A stretch of 34,828 bases of DNA from RGIG1995 sp045126815 (GCA_045126815.1 JBGVPD010000021.1:1-34828); one strand, 5' to 3'. Shown: positions 1 through 8,790, counted from the stretch's first letter. Numbers and translations: made by a program. Notes: generated by a model from the letters alone, not told the origin.

Positions 1-388
1 TACTTACTTACTTTTTATGTTACTTTCTTGCTGCGACAAGAAAGTAACCAAAGAAGTCGCCAAAAGGGAGAGGGGTTGCGATTCCCCCCTCCCTTTGATC
101 CCTACCCCCACAAACGCTTTGTTTCACTGCATTGTACATAAATATAAGATTTCTTATCTGTTTAGGTCGGGTTATGCTCACACAAGACGGGAAATATATT
201 GTCGGGGGATTATTTTTTTGTTTGCATATAATTTATGTTTTATTTAAGACGGTTTATTGAGTTTATAACTTATATTTGTTTAGGAAGGTTTAAAACGTAA
301 AAAGTATGTTTTAACGGGGTGTCGAGGTAGGTGTTCCCTGAGCAAATGAAATGAGATTTTGGGGGCGTCGGGGACGTCGCCCCCTACA
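1..388 (+). repeat. Composite intergenic repeat, copy A (window edge)
   Basis: Matches about 10731-11116 nearly base for base, as a direct repeat of about 390 bp. Module order: a 30-bp perfect hairpin at 19-48 (12-bp arms, 6-nt loop); a conserved GGCGACTT/AAGTCGCC block; a variable purine-rich tract; a conserved block around 110-205 including a small ATAAGATTTCTTAT palindrome; then a GC-rich module at about 317-388 (cgtcgaggtagg ... cgtcgccccctac). A 76-codon reading frame at 17-247 recurs in copy E, but it lies inside the repeat and resembles no known family, so I do not call it a gene. The window begins inside this repeat, which would fit a contig broken at a repeat. From 389 to 467 only a degenerate CCAATATTGTTGG motif (about 415) is seen. 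Confidence 0.85.
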
Positions 389-467
389 AATTAGAAAGGA
401 AAGTAATTTTTCATCCAATATTGTTGGTGAAAAGTCCCCTCTTGACTCCAACAAAAACTTTTTAAAA

Positions 468-506
468 AAACCACCGTATCGTTTGATTTTAACGGTACGG
501 TGGTTT
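468..506 (-). terminator. Rho-independent terminator of the ABC exporter operon
   Basis: A 15-bp stem (arms 468-482 and 492-506, one G-T pair) has a 9-nt loop. Read on the minus strand it is followed by a run of seven T, 20 bp after the permease stop codon. Confidence 0.9.
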
Positions 507-526
507 CTTATTATGTTCAATTATAA

Positions 527-1429
527 TTAAAGTTTGCTCTTTTTCTCTTTATTGATATTCAAGAAAACGTATAAGGAAATAAGCAAAACAACGGTCGCAC
601 CAATAACGATATACATCGTAGGCTGACCTACTTCATTTCCAAAAAAGTAGATGTTGCAGTCAACAGTATCTTTTATTCCCTTTATCGCTTCTTCGGGAAA
701 ATGGGATTTTTCCATTTCCTCAAAAACGCCCCTCAAAGCATGGTTACGCAACAATGAAGTTCCGTACGTTCCCGGAAGAATCATAACGATTTTTTGTAAT
801 GTATCCGAAAACTGCGAAATAGGCATATACGCTCCGCAAATAAAACCGTATCCCGAACTTATAATCGTTCCGACAGCCGACATCTGACCTTGCGTTGATA
901 AAAAGAAGTTTATAACACTTGATGTTGCCGTTCCAAAAAGCACGAGAAGTATAACGTCGGCTATTATGCACAAAACGTCAACCAAAGACAAATACCAACC
1001 GATAAACGCAACGTAAGCCAAACATATAGCCGTTGCCGTCAGACATATTATCATTGTCGAAATAAGAGTAGAATAGTAGTACCCAAAGGCAAGTGTTGAC
1101 CTTTTTACAGGCGCTATTGTTAAATCCTTAATGCTCTCGGTTGCTTTGTCCTGAACTATAAGCATATTCGAGCAAAATGCAACCGTTACGCAAGATACCG
1201 CAAGTATCGATGAGATAAGCTGCCCGCCGACACATCCGTTTATAAGCTTCTCCGCCATATCAAGCCCCTGAGGGAGTGCCGCCAAAAAGCTTTCTTTATA
1301 GACGTTACCTAAGAATGTAGCATACAAAACCAAAAGTATAGCCGGAGTTATTAAAGAGGTTAAAAACATACCCTTGTCTTTGAAAAACAGCTTCGTGTTT
1401 CTTTTTATTAAAATCAACAGTTCTTTCAT
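527..1429 (-). CDS. ABC-2 type transporter permease
   Basis: A 300-residue integral membrane subunit of an ABC exporter. After a short cytoplasmic N-terminus (KELLILIKRNTKLFFKDK) there is a first membrane span, a large extracytoplasmic loop at about residues 45-90, then a cluster of spans and a last hydrophobic helix near residues 272-292, the usual ABC2_membrane layout. Its ATG overlaps the TGA of the upstream ATPase gene (ATGA at 1426-1429), so the two are translationally coupled and surely form one transporter. A strong terminator follows. The substrate cannot be told from sequence; relatives export drugs, antibiotics or lipids. Confidence 0.9.
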   Translation of the reverse strand: MKELLILIKRNTKLFFKDKGMFLTSLITPAILLVLYATFLGNVYKESFLAALPQGLDMAEKLINGCVGGQLISSILAVSCVTVAFCSNMLIVQDKATESIKDLTIAPVKRSTLAFGYYYSTLISTMIICLTATAICLAYVAFIGWYLSLVDVLCIIADVILLVLFGTATSSVINFFLSTQGQMSAVGTIISSGYGFICGAYMPISQFSDTLQKIVMILPGTYGTSLLRNHALRGVFEEMEKSHFPEEAIKGIKDTVDCNIYFFGNEVGQPTMYIVIGATVVLLISLYVFLNINKEKKSKL

Positions 1430-2340
1430 TTGTTTTCTCCCCCGTTAAGCTTTTTGCCCGTTACCGACAAAAATACGTCGTCCATTTTTCCCTTTGTTAT
1501 CTCATAGTTTTTAAAGACGTCAGGGTTATTAACAATAAGATTTGTTGCAAACGACGTATCAGGCACCGACAATACGTATGCATCCCTTATTTCTTTATAG
1601 GGAACGTTAAATGCTTTTACCGTTTCTTCATCAACTCCGTACAGAGTTATATAGTCTGCAGTATACTTGTTCTTTAACTCCAACGGAGTACCCTCTGCAA
1701 TCAACTTACCGCTATCCAAAATTACAACGTAGTCGGCTTCTGCCGCTTCTTCCATATAGTGAGTAGTAAGGAAAACGGTCATATTTTCATTTTCTTTTAA
1801 AGAATATATAACGTTCCAAATTATTTTTCTCGTCTGCGGATCAAGTCCCGTTGTAGGCTCGTCGAGAATTAATATTTTGGGTTTATGTAAAAGCGCTCTC
1901 GCTATATCTATTCTTCGTCTTTGTCCACCCGAAAGTTTTCCCACTTCCCTTTTAAGCAGGTCTTTAAAATCAAGAAGATCACAAAGCTCGTCCAATCTTT
2001 TTTTAAAAGCCTCTCCGGTTATACCGTAAAGAGCCGCCCTGCTTTCAAGATTATCTTTTACGCTTAACGGTTTGTCCAGAACTGAATTTTGGAACACGAC
2101 ACCTAATTTACCCTTTATGTCGCTGACACTTTCTTCAATATTTTTTCCGTCTATTATAACGTTGCCGCAATTCTTTTTAAGCTGACCGCACATTATATTT
2201 ATAGTAGTTGATTTTCCTGCGCCGTTTACCCCCAAAAAAGCAAACAGTTCTCCCGTCTTTACTTTAAAAGATAGATCATCAACAGCCACAACGTCGCCGA
2301 ATTTTTTACACAGCCCGTTTATTTCAATAATATTTTCCAT
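1426..2340 (-). CDS. ABC transporter ATP-binding protein (DrrA-like)
   Basis: Nucleotide-binding subunit that powers the permease encoded next to it. From ATG 2340 it has 304 residues: Walker A GVNGAGKST at 37-45, Q-loop near 83, signature LSGGQ at 135-139, Walker B ILILDE at 155-160 and switch His about 193, followed by about 90 residues of the C-terminal extension common in DrrA/CcmA-type exporter ATPases. The longest frame opens at 2364, but an AGGAGGG at 2347-2353 sits 7 nt before ATG 2340, and the longer start would lie within the palindrome and promoter, so 2340 is preferred. The promoter at 2366-2394 overlaps a perfect palindrome, so repression by an unknown regulator is likely. Confidence 0.92.
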   Translation of the reverse strand: MENIIEINGLCKKFGDVVAVDDLSFKVKTGELFAFLGVNGAGKSTTINIMCGQLKKNCGNVIIDGKNIEESVSDIKGKLGVVFQNSVLDKPLSVKDNLESRAALYGITGEAFKKRLDELCDLLDFKDLLKREVGKLSGGQRRRIDIARALLHKPKILILDEPTTGLDPQTRKIIWNVIYSLKENENMTVFLTTHYMEEAAEADYVVILDSGKLIAEGTPLELKNKYTADYITLYGVDEETVKAFNVPYKEIRDAYVLSVPDTSFATNLIVNNPDVFKNYEITKGKMDDVFLSVTGKKLNGGENK

Positions 2341-2354
2341 ACCAATGCCCTCCT

Positions 2355-2375
2355 GTGATATCAAAATGATATCAC
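2355..2375. promoter_or_regulatory. Perfect palindrome (candidate operator) over the ABC promoter
   Basis: GTGATATCA-aaa-TGATATCAC has 9-bp arms with no mismatch. It contains the -10 box (2366-2371) and ends just before the SD of the ATPase gene. A protein dimer bound here would block transcription. No regulator gene lies next to the operon in this window. Confidence 0.7.
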
Positions 2376-2394
2376 ATTACAAAATAATTGTCAA
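2366..2394 (-). promoter_or_regulatory. Sigma-A promoter of the ABC operon
   Basis: TTGACA (2389-2394), 17-nt spacer, TATCAT (2366-2371), read on the minus strand. It lies 26 bp upstream of the preferred start codon. Confidence 0.85.
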
Positions 2395-2454
2395 TAGCAA
2401 AAAGAAAAAAGCGTCCCCTTGAGACAAGCCAAAACTTTAAATAAACAAAATTTT

Positions 2455-2830
2455 ACACAACAAAAAATAATCCCCCGACAGTGTGTTTTCCGTCTTGTGT
2501 GAGCATAATCCGACCTAAACAGATAAGAAATCTTATGATTATGTACGATGCAATGAAACAAAGCGTTTAGGGGGGAGAGGTCTAGGAGTGGGGGGAATCG
2601 CAACCCCACACTCCTATGGCGACTTCTTTGGTTACTTTCTTGTCGCAGCAAGAAAGTAACATAAAAGCAAGTAAGGTAAGTTATTTTTATTCCAATATTA
2701 TTGGTAAAGAACGCATATAAAACGGACAGTCGGGGACGCCTGTCCCTACGAGTTAGGAGGGGAAGTGATTTTTAATTGGCGAAAACCGTTTGTAAAACGG
2801 GAGAACACAGTTCTCCCCCTACGAATTTAA
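2455..2830 (-). repeat. Composite intergenic repeat, copy B
   Basis: Inverted relative to copy A. It has the 30-bp hairpin at 2631-2660, the conserved cgtcttgtgtgagcat and gcgtttgtttcat-type blocks, then a CCAATATTATTGG motif (about 2691-2703) and two GC-rich modules ending in 'ccctac(g)' (about 2730-2755 and 2800-2823). It fills the gap between the ABC operon promoter and the pyrophosphatase terminator. The variable purine-rich tract differs from copies A and E. The open frame here (2391-2651) is on the opposite strand of the repeat from the frame in copies A and E, which argues against a conserved coding sequence. Confidence 0.85.
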
Positions 2831-2868
2831 ATTTAAAATAATTTTATTTCAATATCGTTAGTAAAAAA

Positions 2869-2907
2869 ACACTCGCTTAAAATTCACTTGGAATTTAAGC
2901 GAGTGTT
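2869..2907 (-). terminator. Terminator of the pyrophosphatase gene
   Basis: Arms at about 2869-2885 and 2891-2907 (aacactcgcttaa / ttaagcgagtgtt, one bulged A) are followed on the minus strand by seven T. A degenerate CCAATATTATTGG motif abuts the T-run (2850-2863). Confidence 0.88.
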
Positions 2908-2924
2908 ATTATTTTTATTTTTTA

Positions 2925-5015
2925 TTAGCCAAGCAAGTGGAAGTTGTATACAACTGCCGCAAATACGATCGATACCATCGAAAGAAGCTTGATAAGAATG
3001 TTAATTGAAGGACCTGATGTATCTTTGAAGGGGTCGCCTACCGTGTCTCCGACAACAGCCGCTTTGTGCTCGTCGCTTCCCTTACCGTTACCTACACCGC
3101 CGTTTTCAATGTACTTCTTAGCGTTATCCCATGTACCGCCTGAATTTGACATAAATATCGCAAGTAGGAAACCTGTTGCAGTAGCACCTGCAAGCATTCC
3201 TACAACACCCTGATAGCCGAGTACCAAGCCAACGATGATCGGTACAACTATCGCAATCAACGTGGGTACTACCATTTCCTTAAGACTTGCTTTTGTGCAA
3301 AGGTCAACGCACGACGTGTAATCGGGTTCTGAGTTTCCGTCCATAAGTCCTGCTATTTCTTTGAACTGACGGCGAACTTCTACTACTACCGACTGAGCCG
3401 CTTTACCAACTGAGCTCATTGTAAGTGCCGCAAACAAGAAGGGGAGACATGCACCAACAAACAAACCTACAAGTACAACGGGGTTCATAATGTTGAAAGT
3501 ATCAACAACATCTGTTCCAACGCTCTTTACCTTATCAATATATGATGCAACGAGAGCCAATGCTGTCAATGCAGCTGAACCGATAGCAAAGCCTTTTCCT
3601 GTTGCCGCCGTTGTGTTACCCAACGAGTCAAGCGCGTCTGTCTTCTTACGAACACTTTCATCAAGACCTGCCATCTGCGCGATACCGCCTGCGTTATCCG
3701 CAACGGGACCGTATGCGTCTGTCGCCAATGTAATACCAAGTGTTGAAAGCATACCAACTGCCGCCAAAGCTATACCGTAAAGTCCTTTTGCACCGTCGGG
3801 ATTGCTGATAGATCCGCCGCATACAAAGTATGAAACGATTATACAAATACCAACGATTACTATCGGAATAACTGTTGAAAGCATACCAAGGCTTATACCT
3901 TCAATTATAATTGTAGCCGAACCCGTAGAACTTGTTTTTGCAAGATTCTTGGTAGGCTTATATGTATCAGATGTATAATATTCGGTTGCTTTTCCTATCA
4001 AAACACCCGAAAGAAGTCCTGCTACGATCGCAACGTAGAACTTAAGGTCGCCGAGTACAAAATATGTAACGGGAATAGCCAATATACCTATAAGAACAGC
4101 GCTGAAGTTCGTACCTCTGCTGAGAGCCTTCAAAAGCTTTGACTGATCTGTGCTTTCGCCCGTTCTTACAAGGAAAGTACCGATAACCGACGCGATAATT
4201 CCGAGAGCTGCCATGATCAAAGGAAGTGCCATAGCCTTCATACTTCCGCCGAATGCAGATACACCCAACGCTGATGCTGAAATAATTGAACCAACGTAAG
4301 ATTCATAAAGGTCAGCGCCCATACCTGCAACGTCACCTACGTTATCACCTACGTTGTCAGCAATAACCGCAGGGTTTCTCGGGTCGTCCTCAGGAATTCC
4401 TGCTTCAACCTTACCAACAAGGTCAGCGCCTACGTCTGCAGCCTTTGTGAATATACCGCCGCCTACTCTTGCAAACAACGCCATAGATGATGCGCCCATA
4501 CCAAAAGTAAGCATCGTACTTGTCATAGTTGTAGCATCAAGCTTAAAGCCATACTGCATCAAAATGAGCCAGAACGAAATATCAAACAGACCTAAACCTA
4601 CAACGGTAAAGCCCATTACGGAACCTGCCGAGAAAGCAACTCTGAGACCTTTGTTCAAGCTGTCTATACAAGCATTTGCCGTTCTGCTGTTTGCCGCCGT
4701 CGCTATTTTCATTCCTACAAATCCGGAAAGAGCAGAGAAAAATCCGCCCGTTACGAAAGCAAACGGTACAAACCAAGTAAGCATATCAAATGCCGCCATC
4801 AAAACAAGGACAACAAACAAACTTGCAAAGAATACCGAAACCACCTTATACTGACGTTTCAGGTATGCATTTGCACCCTGTCTTATCCATTTTGATATCT
4901 GTTTCATCTTATCTGTTCCCTCGGGGAACTTGATTATTTTTCTTGCCATAACTAAAGCAAAGACTAATGCAAATAATGATATTGCTAAAGTAATAAACGG
5001 TAAATAGTTTATCAT
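2925..5015 (-). CDS. hppA: Membrane-bound ion-translocating pyrophosphatase (HppA)
   Basis: Hydrolyses PPi and pumps H+ and/or Na+ across the membrane. From ATG 5015 it has 696 residues, normal for the family, with about 16 membrane spans. Pyrophosphate/Mg-binding motifs are intact: DVGADLVGKVE (about 194-204) and the Asp-rich DNVGDNVGDVAGMGADL (about 220-236), with a second Asp-rich block near the C-terminus. The K+-dependence site reads GNTTAATG, that is Ala and Gly where K+-independent enzymes carry Lys and Thr, so this is the K+-dependent class; whether it pumps Na+ or H+ cannot be decided by eye. The frame opens at 5027, but the GGAGG at 5021-5025 lies 5 nt before ATG 5015, which I take as the start. 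Monocistronic, with its own promoter and terminator. Confidence 0.96.
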   Translation of the reverse strand: MINYLPFITLAISLFALVFALVMARKIIKFPEGTDKMKQISKWIRQGANAYLKRQYKVVSVFFASLFVVLVLMAAFDMLTWFVPFAFVTGGFFSALSGFVGMKIATAANSRTANACIDSLNKGLRVAFSAGSVMGFTVVGLGLFDISFWLILMQYGFKLDATTMTSTMLTFGMGASSMALFARVGGGIFTKAADVGADLVGKVEAGIPEDDPRNPAVIADNVGDNVGDVAGMGADLYESYVGSIISASALGVSAFGGSMKAMALPLIMAALGIIASVIGTFLVRTGESTDQSKLLKALSRGTNFSAVLIGILAIPVTYFVLGDLKFYVAIVAGLLSGVLIGKATEYYTSDTYKPTKNLAKTSSTGSATIIIEGISLGMLSTVIPIVIVGICIIVSYFVCGGSISNPDGAKGLYGIALAAVGMLSTLGITLATDAYGPVADNAGGIAQMAGLDESVRKKTDALDSLGNTTAATGKGFAIGSAALTALALVASYIDKVKSVGTDVVDTFNIMNPVVLVGLFVGACLPFLFAALTMSSVGKAAQSVVVEVRRQFKEIAGLMDGNSEPDYTSCVDLCTKASLKEMVVPTLIAIVVPIIVGLVLGYQGVVGMLAGATATGFLLAIFMSNSGGTWDNAKKYIENGGVGNGKGSDEHKAAVVGDTVGDPFKDTSGPSINILIKLLSMVSIVFAAVVYNFHLLG

Positions 5016-5043
5016 AACAACCTCCATTTTTTTGGTATCTTTT

Positions 5044-5072
5044 ATTTTATCTAATTGTCACTTACTTGTCAA
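5044..5072 (-). promoter_or_regulatory. Promoter of hppA
   Basis: TTGACA (5067-5072), 17-nt spacer, TAAAAT (5044-5049) on the minus strand, about 30 bp before the start codon. Nothing else is recognised between 5073 and 5192. Confidence 0.85.
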
Positions 5073-5192
5073 CAGTTTTGTTTGTTCTTTTTCACCTTTT
5101 ATATAAAAAAATAACACTTTTGGGTAATTTATCGTTTTTTTACAAGAAAATATGTTAATTTGAACACTTTTTCTCACTTTTCGCAACACAAA

Positions 5193-6353
5193 CTAAATCC
5201 CCAAATCCTCCTTCATTTGCTGGACCTCGTCAACCTGTTCGTCGGATATGGTACTGTTTATTTTAAATTCATCAAAAGCGCGTTTTCCTCTGCCGCCAAA
5301 CAAAAGGTCAAACCATCTTTTTACCTCGTAATACGGCAATAATGCTCTTTTGTTTTCAAGCTGAGGATATCTGTAAATCAACTTATCGTAAGGAATGAAT
5401 ATCCTGCCAAAAGCGTATTTAAACGTACCGCCCTTGATGATTTTCTTAACCGAGACAAGATTTTCTACGTTTCCGTAAACTCCGCCGTTAATTACATACT
5501 TTTCTAAACGATTTGTCTTTTCATCATGGTCTTTTCCTAAAAACCACACATCTTTAAGACGGTTTATAACGGTATTAAACTTCTCGAGTTTACCGATTTC
5601 AAACCAAAGAGTTATCTTATCACTGCACGTAACGTTCTTTTCAATAAAGCAAAGATCCAAAAACGGCTTTATTCCGCAACCGCCGGTCAATATATGCTTT
5701 GCCAAGTGAACGATGTGGAAATAATAAAACATATCCGCGTTCATTTTGTATCCGTAATCATAACCGTCCAGCTTTTCCGTATTTTCCCAAACGTCTGCCA
5801 ACACGCTATTGGAGTCAACAAGCATATCATCGTCTATCAACGTATAGTGCAATTCAAGGTGAACCCCGTTTAATGAAAACAACTGATAATCGTGAGGTGT
5901 CTTTTTCTCAAAAGTGTATCCCAACGTGTCAACAAGGATATCCTTTGCCTTTTCAACCTCTTCGCTCTTTACCAAAATATCGATATCACAGCTTGTACGA
6001 ATCCACGGTTCAGGATAATAACCTCTTATTACGGCGCCCTTAAGTATCACAAAACTTATTTTATTCTCATTTAAAACAGAGCATATCCTGCCAAATTCAT
6101 AATTTTGGTTTTCGTATCGATAAACAGATAAAAACTGCTCCTGCGAACACATATCAGCAAGTGCCGTACCCTCTTTTACCAAGCCAAGCTTATCCAAGCA
6201 ATAAGAAAATACGTTTGCTATATCATGTCTCTTCGCTTCAGAAAACACCTCTGACAAAAATTCATCATTTAAGCTTGACTCACATTCTTGCGATATATTT
6301 CCGTCAAAACAACATTTCCCTATTATCTCAAATAAAAGTTTATACTTTTCCAT
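5193..6353 (-). CDS. Uncharacterised nucleotidyltransferase family protein (NTP_transf_5-like)
   Basis: A 386-residue protein resembling the uncharacterised nucleotidyltransferase family often found in polysaccharide and peptide-modification loci. Residues around 95-170 carry the hallmark pattern: FVILKGAVI, a YYPEPWIRTSCDIDILV block whose two Asp would bind metal, and an LELHYTL strand. The C-terminal half has the conserved HIVHLAKHI and FLDLCF segments typical of these proteins. The start at ATG 6353 has AAGGA 8 nt upstream. It lies 24 bp after the gene at 6378-7082 and probably shares its transcript. The sugar transferase just upstream suggests, but does not prove, a surface-polysaccharide role. 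No clear terminator follows. Confidence 0.75.
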   Translation of the reverse strand: MEKYKLLFEIIGKCCFDGNISQECESSLNDEFLSEVFSEAKRHDIANVFSYCLDKLGLVKEGTALADMCSQEQFLSVYRYENQNYEFGRICSVLNENKISFVILKGAVIRGYYPEPWIRTSCDIDILVKSEEVEKAKDILVDTLGYTFEKKTPHDYQLFSLNGVHLELHYTLIDDDMLVDSNSVLADVWENTEKLDGYDYGYKMNADMFYYFHIVHLAKHILTGGCGIKPFLDLCFIEKNVTCSDKITLWFEIGKLEKFNTVINRLKDVWFLGKDHDEKTNRLEKYVINGGVYGNVENLVSVKKIIKGGTFKYAFGRIFIPYDKLIYRYPQLENKRALLPYYEVKRWFDLLFGGRGKRAFDEFKINSTISDEQVDEVQQMKEDLGI

Positions 6354-6377
6354 AAATATTCCTTACATTTTATATAA

Positions 6378-7082
6378 TCATATTTCCGGATAATAATTAA
6401 AAATATCTCTTATGACCGCCATCGGCTTTTCAAGAAAAACGTCATACCCGATTATGTATTCAATAACTTCTCCAAAATACAGATACAAAAGTCCGCCCTT
6501 TAGTTTTATCGTAAAGTCTCTATAAACTATATCCTCGCTGTCGGGAGTATGCGTTCTCACGAGTTTCTTTATCCTGTTCACCAACAGCTTATAAAGCTCG
6601 TGTTCTTCTTTTGAGGTGATGCGCAATTCAGACGAAGTTATGGCATTCTTCAACAAGTATTCCGACGTCGAAAATGCAACAACATCCATATCGTCTGCTT
6701 TTATCGTCCTCGCTAATTTATACCAACCTTTTACCTTTATATACAAATATTTCTCGTCTGACATGCTGGGAATTTCTGATATTTGATTTCTCGGTAAAGT
6801 GATAGCGTCTTTCACGATTCCATACGCCTTTATCCCGCTCTCTTTGCCGAACAGCTTTTTCGACTGGTATATGGCAACGTATTCAATAGGAAAAGAACAT
6901 TCGGCTAATTGCGACATCGGTATATGATAAAACTTCCTTTTCAAAAGAACGTTAAACTGCCTTTTGTTTTTCACTACGCCGACAAGGACGTTTCTGTTCT
7001 TGTATAACGAACTGTCGTCTGTAACGTTTTCTTTTTCTTTAATCCCGACTATTCTTTTGATCTTTTCAATATAGCTGCCCAA
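6378..7082 (-). CDS. Protein of unknown function
   Basis: I do not recognise this family with confidence. Visible features: a basic N-terminus, a beta-rich region with VLVGVVKNKRQF and YHIPMSQLAE followed by FPIEYVAIYQSKKLFG and YGIVKDA, then YLYIKVKGWYKLAR, and a C-terminal half that is charged and mixed alpha/beta. The order 'IPMS...EYVAIYQ...I..YG.V' is reminiscent of small PUA/EVE-like nucleic-acid-binding domains, which is only a guess. The longest frame begins at GTG 7130, but that codon lies upstream of the -10 box of a good promoter. A TTG at 7082, with GGAG 10 nt before it, is the first in-frame start inside the transcript and gives 234 residues. It probably heads a two-gene operon with the nucleotidyltransferase. 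Confidence 0.65.
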   Translation of the reverse strand: MGSYIEKIKRIVGIKEKENVTDDSSLYKNRNVLVGVVKNKRQFNVLLKRKFYHIPMSQLAECSFPIEYVAIYQSKKLFGKESGIKAYGIVKDAITLPRNQISEIPSMSDEKYLYIKVKGWYKLARTIKADDMDVVAFSTSEYLLKNAITSSELRITSKEEHELYKLLVNRIKKLVRTHTPDSEDIVYRDFTIKLKGGLLYLYFGEVIEYIIGYDVFLEKPMAVIRDIFNYYPEI

Positions 7083-7120
7083 AATTTTACCACTCCGCCG
7101 TATGATTTTACATATATTTA

Positions 7121-7149
7121 AGTATACCACACTAAATTACTTATTGCAA
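7121..7149 (-). promoter_or_regulatory. Promoter that decides the start of the gene at 6378-7082
   Basis: TTGCAA (7144-7149), 17-nt spacer with an extended TGTG element, TATACT (7121-7126). Expected transcription start is about 7114, downstream of the longest-frame GTG. Confidence 0.8.
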
Positions 7150-7229
7150 CACCGCTTTTTTGTCACTCCGCTCTTTTCCTCTCGCAGTAGAACTGTTAGG
7201 ATTTCCACACCTAACATCACCAACAAGAA

Positions 7230-7259
7230 AACCGATGCAAGATAAGTCTCACATCGGTT
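7230..7259 (-). terminator. Terminator of the sugar transferase gene
   Basis: aaccgatg (7230-7237) pairs with catcggtt (7252-7259), with a short inner aga/tct pairing. The minus-strand reading continues TTTTCTTGTT. Confidence 0.75.
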
Positions 7260-7264
7260 AAATT

Positions 7265-8647
7265 TTACTGTTCCTCTTTGCTCTTTTCGGTAATTCTTTC
7301 GCTGTTTTCTTGCGAAAAACCGTCTGTGCTTTCTTTCATAAACATAATCTTTATAGTCATCAATATCAACTTAAGATCAAGCAAAAGTGAATAGTTTTGA
7401 ATATACATAAGGTCAAGCTGAAGCTTGTCGTACGGTGTAGTATTATACTTTCCGTAAAGCTGTGCGTAGCCCGTCAAACCGCCGCGAACCTTAAGTCTGT
7501 ACTGAAATTCGGGAATTTCTTCTCCATACAACTTAACGTGCTCTACTCTTTCAGGTCTTGGACCAACAAGGCTCATATTACCTACAAGTATATCAATAAG
7601 CTGAGGAAGCTCGTCAAGTCTTGATGCACGAAGTATCTTGCCGACAGGAGTTATTCTGGGATCTCCGTCTTGCGTCGGTTTAGGTGCGCCCTCTTTTTCG
7701 GCATCCACTATCATACTTCTGAATTTGTGAATCTTGAACACTTTTCCGTTTATGGTAGCTCTGTCCTGCAAGAAGAATACGGGGCCGCCGTCATAAAGCT
7801 TTATGGCAAGCGCGCTTATAAGAAGGAAAGGCGATGTCAATATAAGCATAAGTGACGATACCACAATATCCATAGCGCGTTTGATTATACGCTGTTCAAA
7901 CGTCATTCCGTTGTTTCTGTAAAGCAAAAGCGGAGTATCAAACAAGTGTATACATTCAGCTCCCCTTACCAAAACGTCGGATATCTTCGTCGTAGCGTAT
8001 GCTCTTACATCATTTTCAAAACAAATTTTCAAAAGTTTATTTCGAGCTTCTGCGTGAACGTCATAGATGATAACGCCCTGAGACTCTTTTATCTCCTGCT
8101 CGATCTTTTCCATACCCTCGGAAACGTTTATAACCTTTTTCAAAACGAACTTATCTTTACGCGTATTCAACTTGTGAATAAATACGTCAGGTGAATATTC
8201 ATCGTAAACTATAAGCACTTTTTTAGCCGGGAACACTTTACAGAACAAATAATCCCCAAGAAGCGTTAAACCAAAAACTATAACGCAGTCAACCACCAAA
8301 AGCGCCAACATAGGAAGTACGTTTACAAACTGAAGCGAAAGCATAACTATTTGCAAATACGTTACAAAAAGAGTAAATATCGTCGCCAAGATCTGAGATA
8401 TGATAACGTTTGACTTTCTGTATCTTCCATACTTTATTCCATCAAACGAGTGTAAAAACGTTACTAAAAACAATACGTACAAAGCATACATAAACCAGTG
8501 CCCTTTTTGGAAAAAGGGACGCGGTATGTTCTCATTGTAAAACGTAAGCCACACATACGCATAGCCAACTGTTTGTAATGCGATCAATAATCCTGCAAAC
8601 AAAAGACGGAAAAGTCTTTTAAACTGCTCGTTATTACTCTTCACCAC
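7265..8647 (-). CDS. Exopolysaccharide polyprenyl-phosphate sugar-1-phosphate transferase
   Basis: Membrane enzyme that starts a surface polysaccharide by moving a sugar-1-phosphate from a nucleotide sugar to undecaprenyl phosphate. It has 460 residues: four N-terminal membrane spans (about 13-140), a Rossmann-like CoA-binding-type middle domain (about 140-235), a membrane re-entrant helix at KRAMDIVVSSLMLILTSPFL and then the catalytic bacterial sugar transferase domain. The domain's hallmarks are present: FKIHKFRSM, a D-P-R-ITPVGKILRASRLDELPQ segment, NMSLVGPRPE and the GLTGYAQL stretch. The start is one of two tandem GTG codons (8647 or 8644) behind AAGGA. It has its own consensus promoter and a terminator, so it appears monocistronic. 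Sugar specificity (Glc, Gal or GalNAc type) is not readable. Confidence 0.93.
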   Translation of the reverse strand: MVKSNNEQFKRLFRLLFAGLLIALQTVGYAYVWLTFYNENIPRPFFQKGHWFMYALYVLFLVTFLHSFDGIKYGRYRKSNVIISQILATIFTLFVTYLQIVMLSLQFVNVLPMLALLVVDCVIVFGLTLLGDYLFCKVFPAKKVLIVYDEYSPDVFIHKLNTRKDKFVLKKVINVSEGMEKIEQEIKESQGVIIYDVHAEARNKLLKICFENDVRAYATTKISDVLVRGAECIHLFDTPLLLYRNNGMTFEQRIIKRAMDIVVSSLMLILTSPFLLISALAIKLYDGGPVFFLQDRATINGKVFKIHKFRSMIVDAEKEGAPKPTQDGDPRITPVGKILRASRLDELPQLIDILVGNMSLVGPRPERVEHVKLYGEEIPEFQYRLKVRGGLTGYAQLYGKYNTTPYDKLQLDLMYIQNYSLLLDLKLILMTIKIMFMKESTDGFSQENSERITEKSKEEQ

Positions 8648-8708
8648 TTCACATCCTTAATAAACACATCGTATATATATATGTTATCATTGTTAACATA
8701 TTGTTGAC

Positions 8709-8737
8709 ATTATACCATATAAGGTGTTTTTAGTCAA
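8709..8737 (-). promoter_or_regulatory. Promoter of the sugar transferase gene
   Basis: TTGACT (8732-8737), 17-nt spacer, TATAAT (8709-8714). It gives a leader of about 55 nt. Confidence 0.88.
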
Positions 8738-8760
8738 TATATTAATTATAAAAGGTGTTA

Positions 8761-8790
8761 TTGTTACAAATTGTCGAATGATAAGATAAT
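8761..8790 (+). promoter_or_regulatory. Possible promoter of the polymerase/YolD pair
   Basis: TTGTTA (8761-8766), 18-nt spacer, GATAAT (8785-8790). Weak match. No LexA-like GAAC-N4-GTTC site is seen between here and the gene. Confidence 0.35.

Noticed and set aside
2391..2651. 86-codon minus-strand frame in copy B as a gene
   Set aside because: It lies in the repeat on the strand opposite to the frame in copies A and E, and has no SD or family resemblance.
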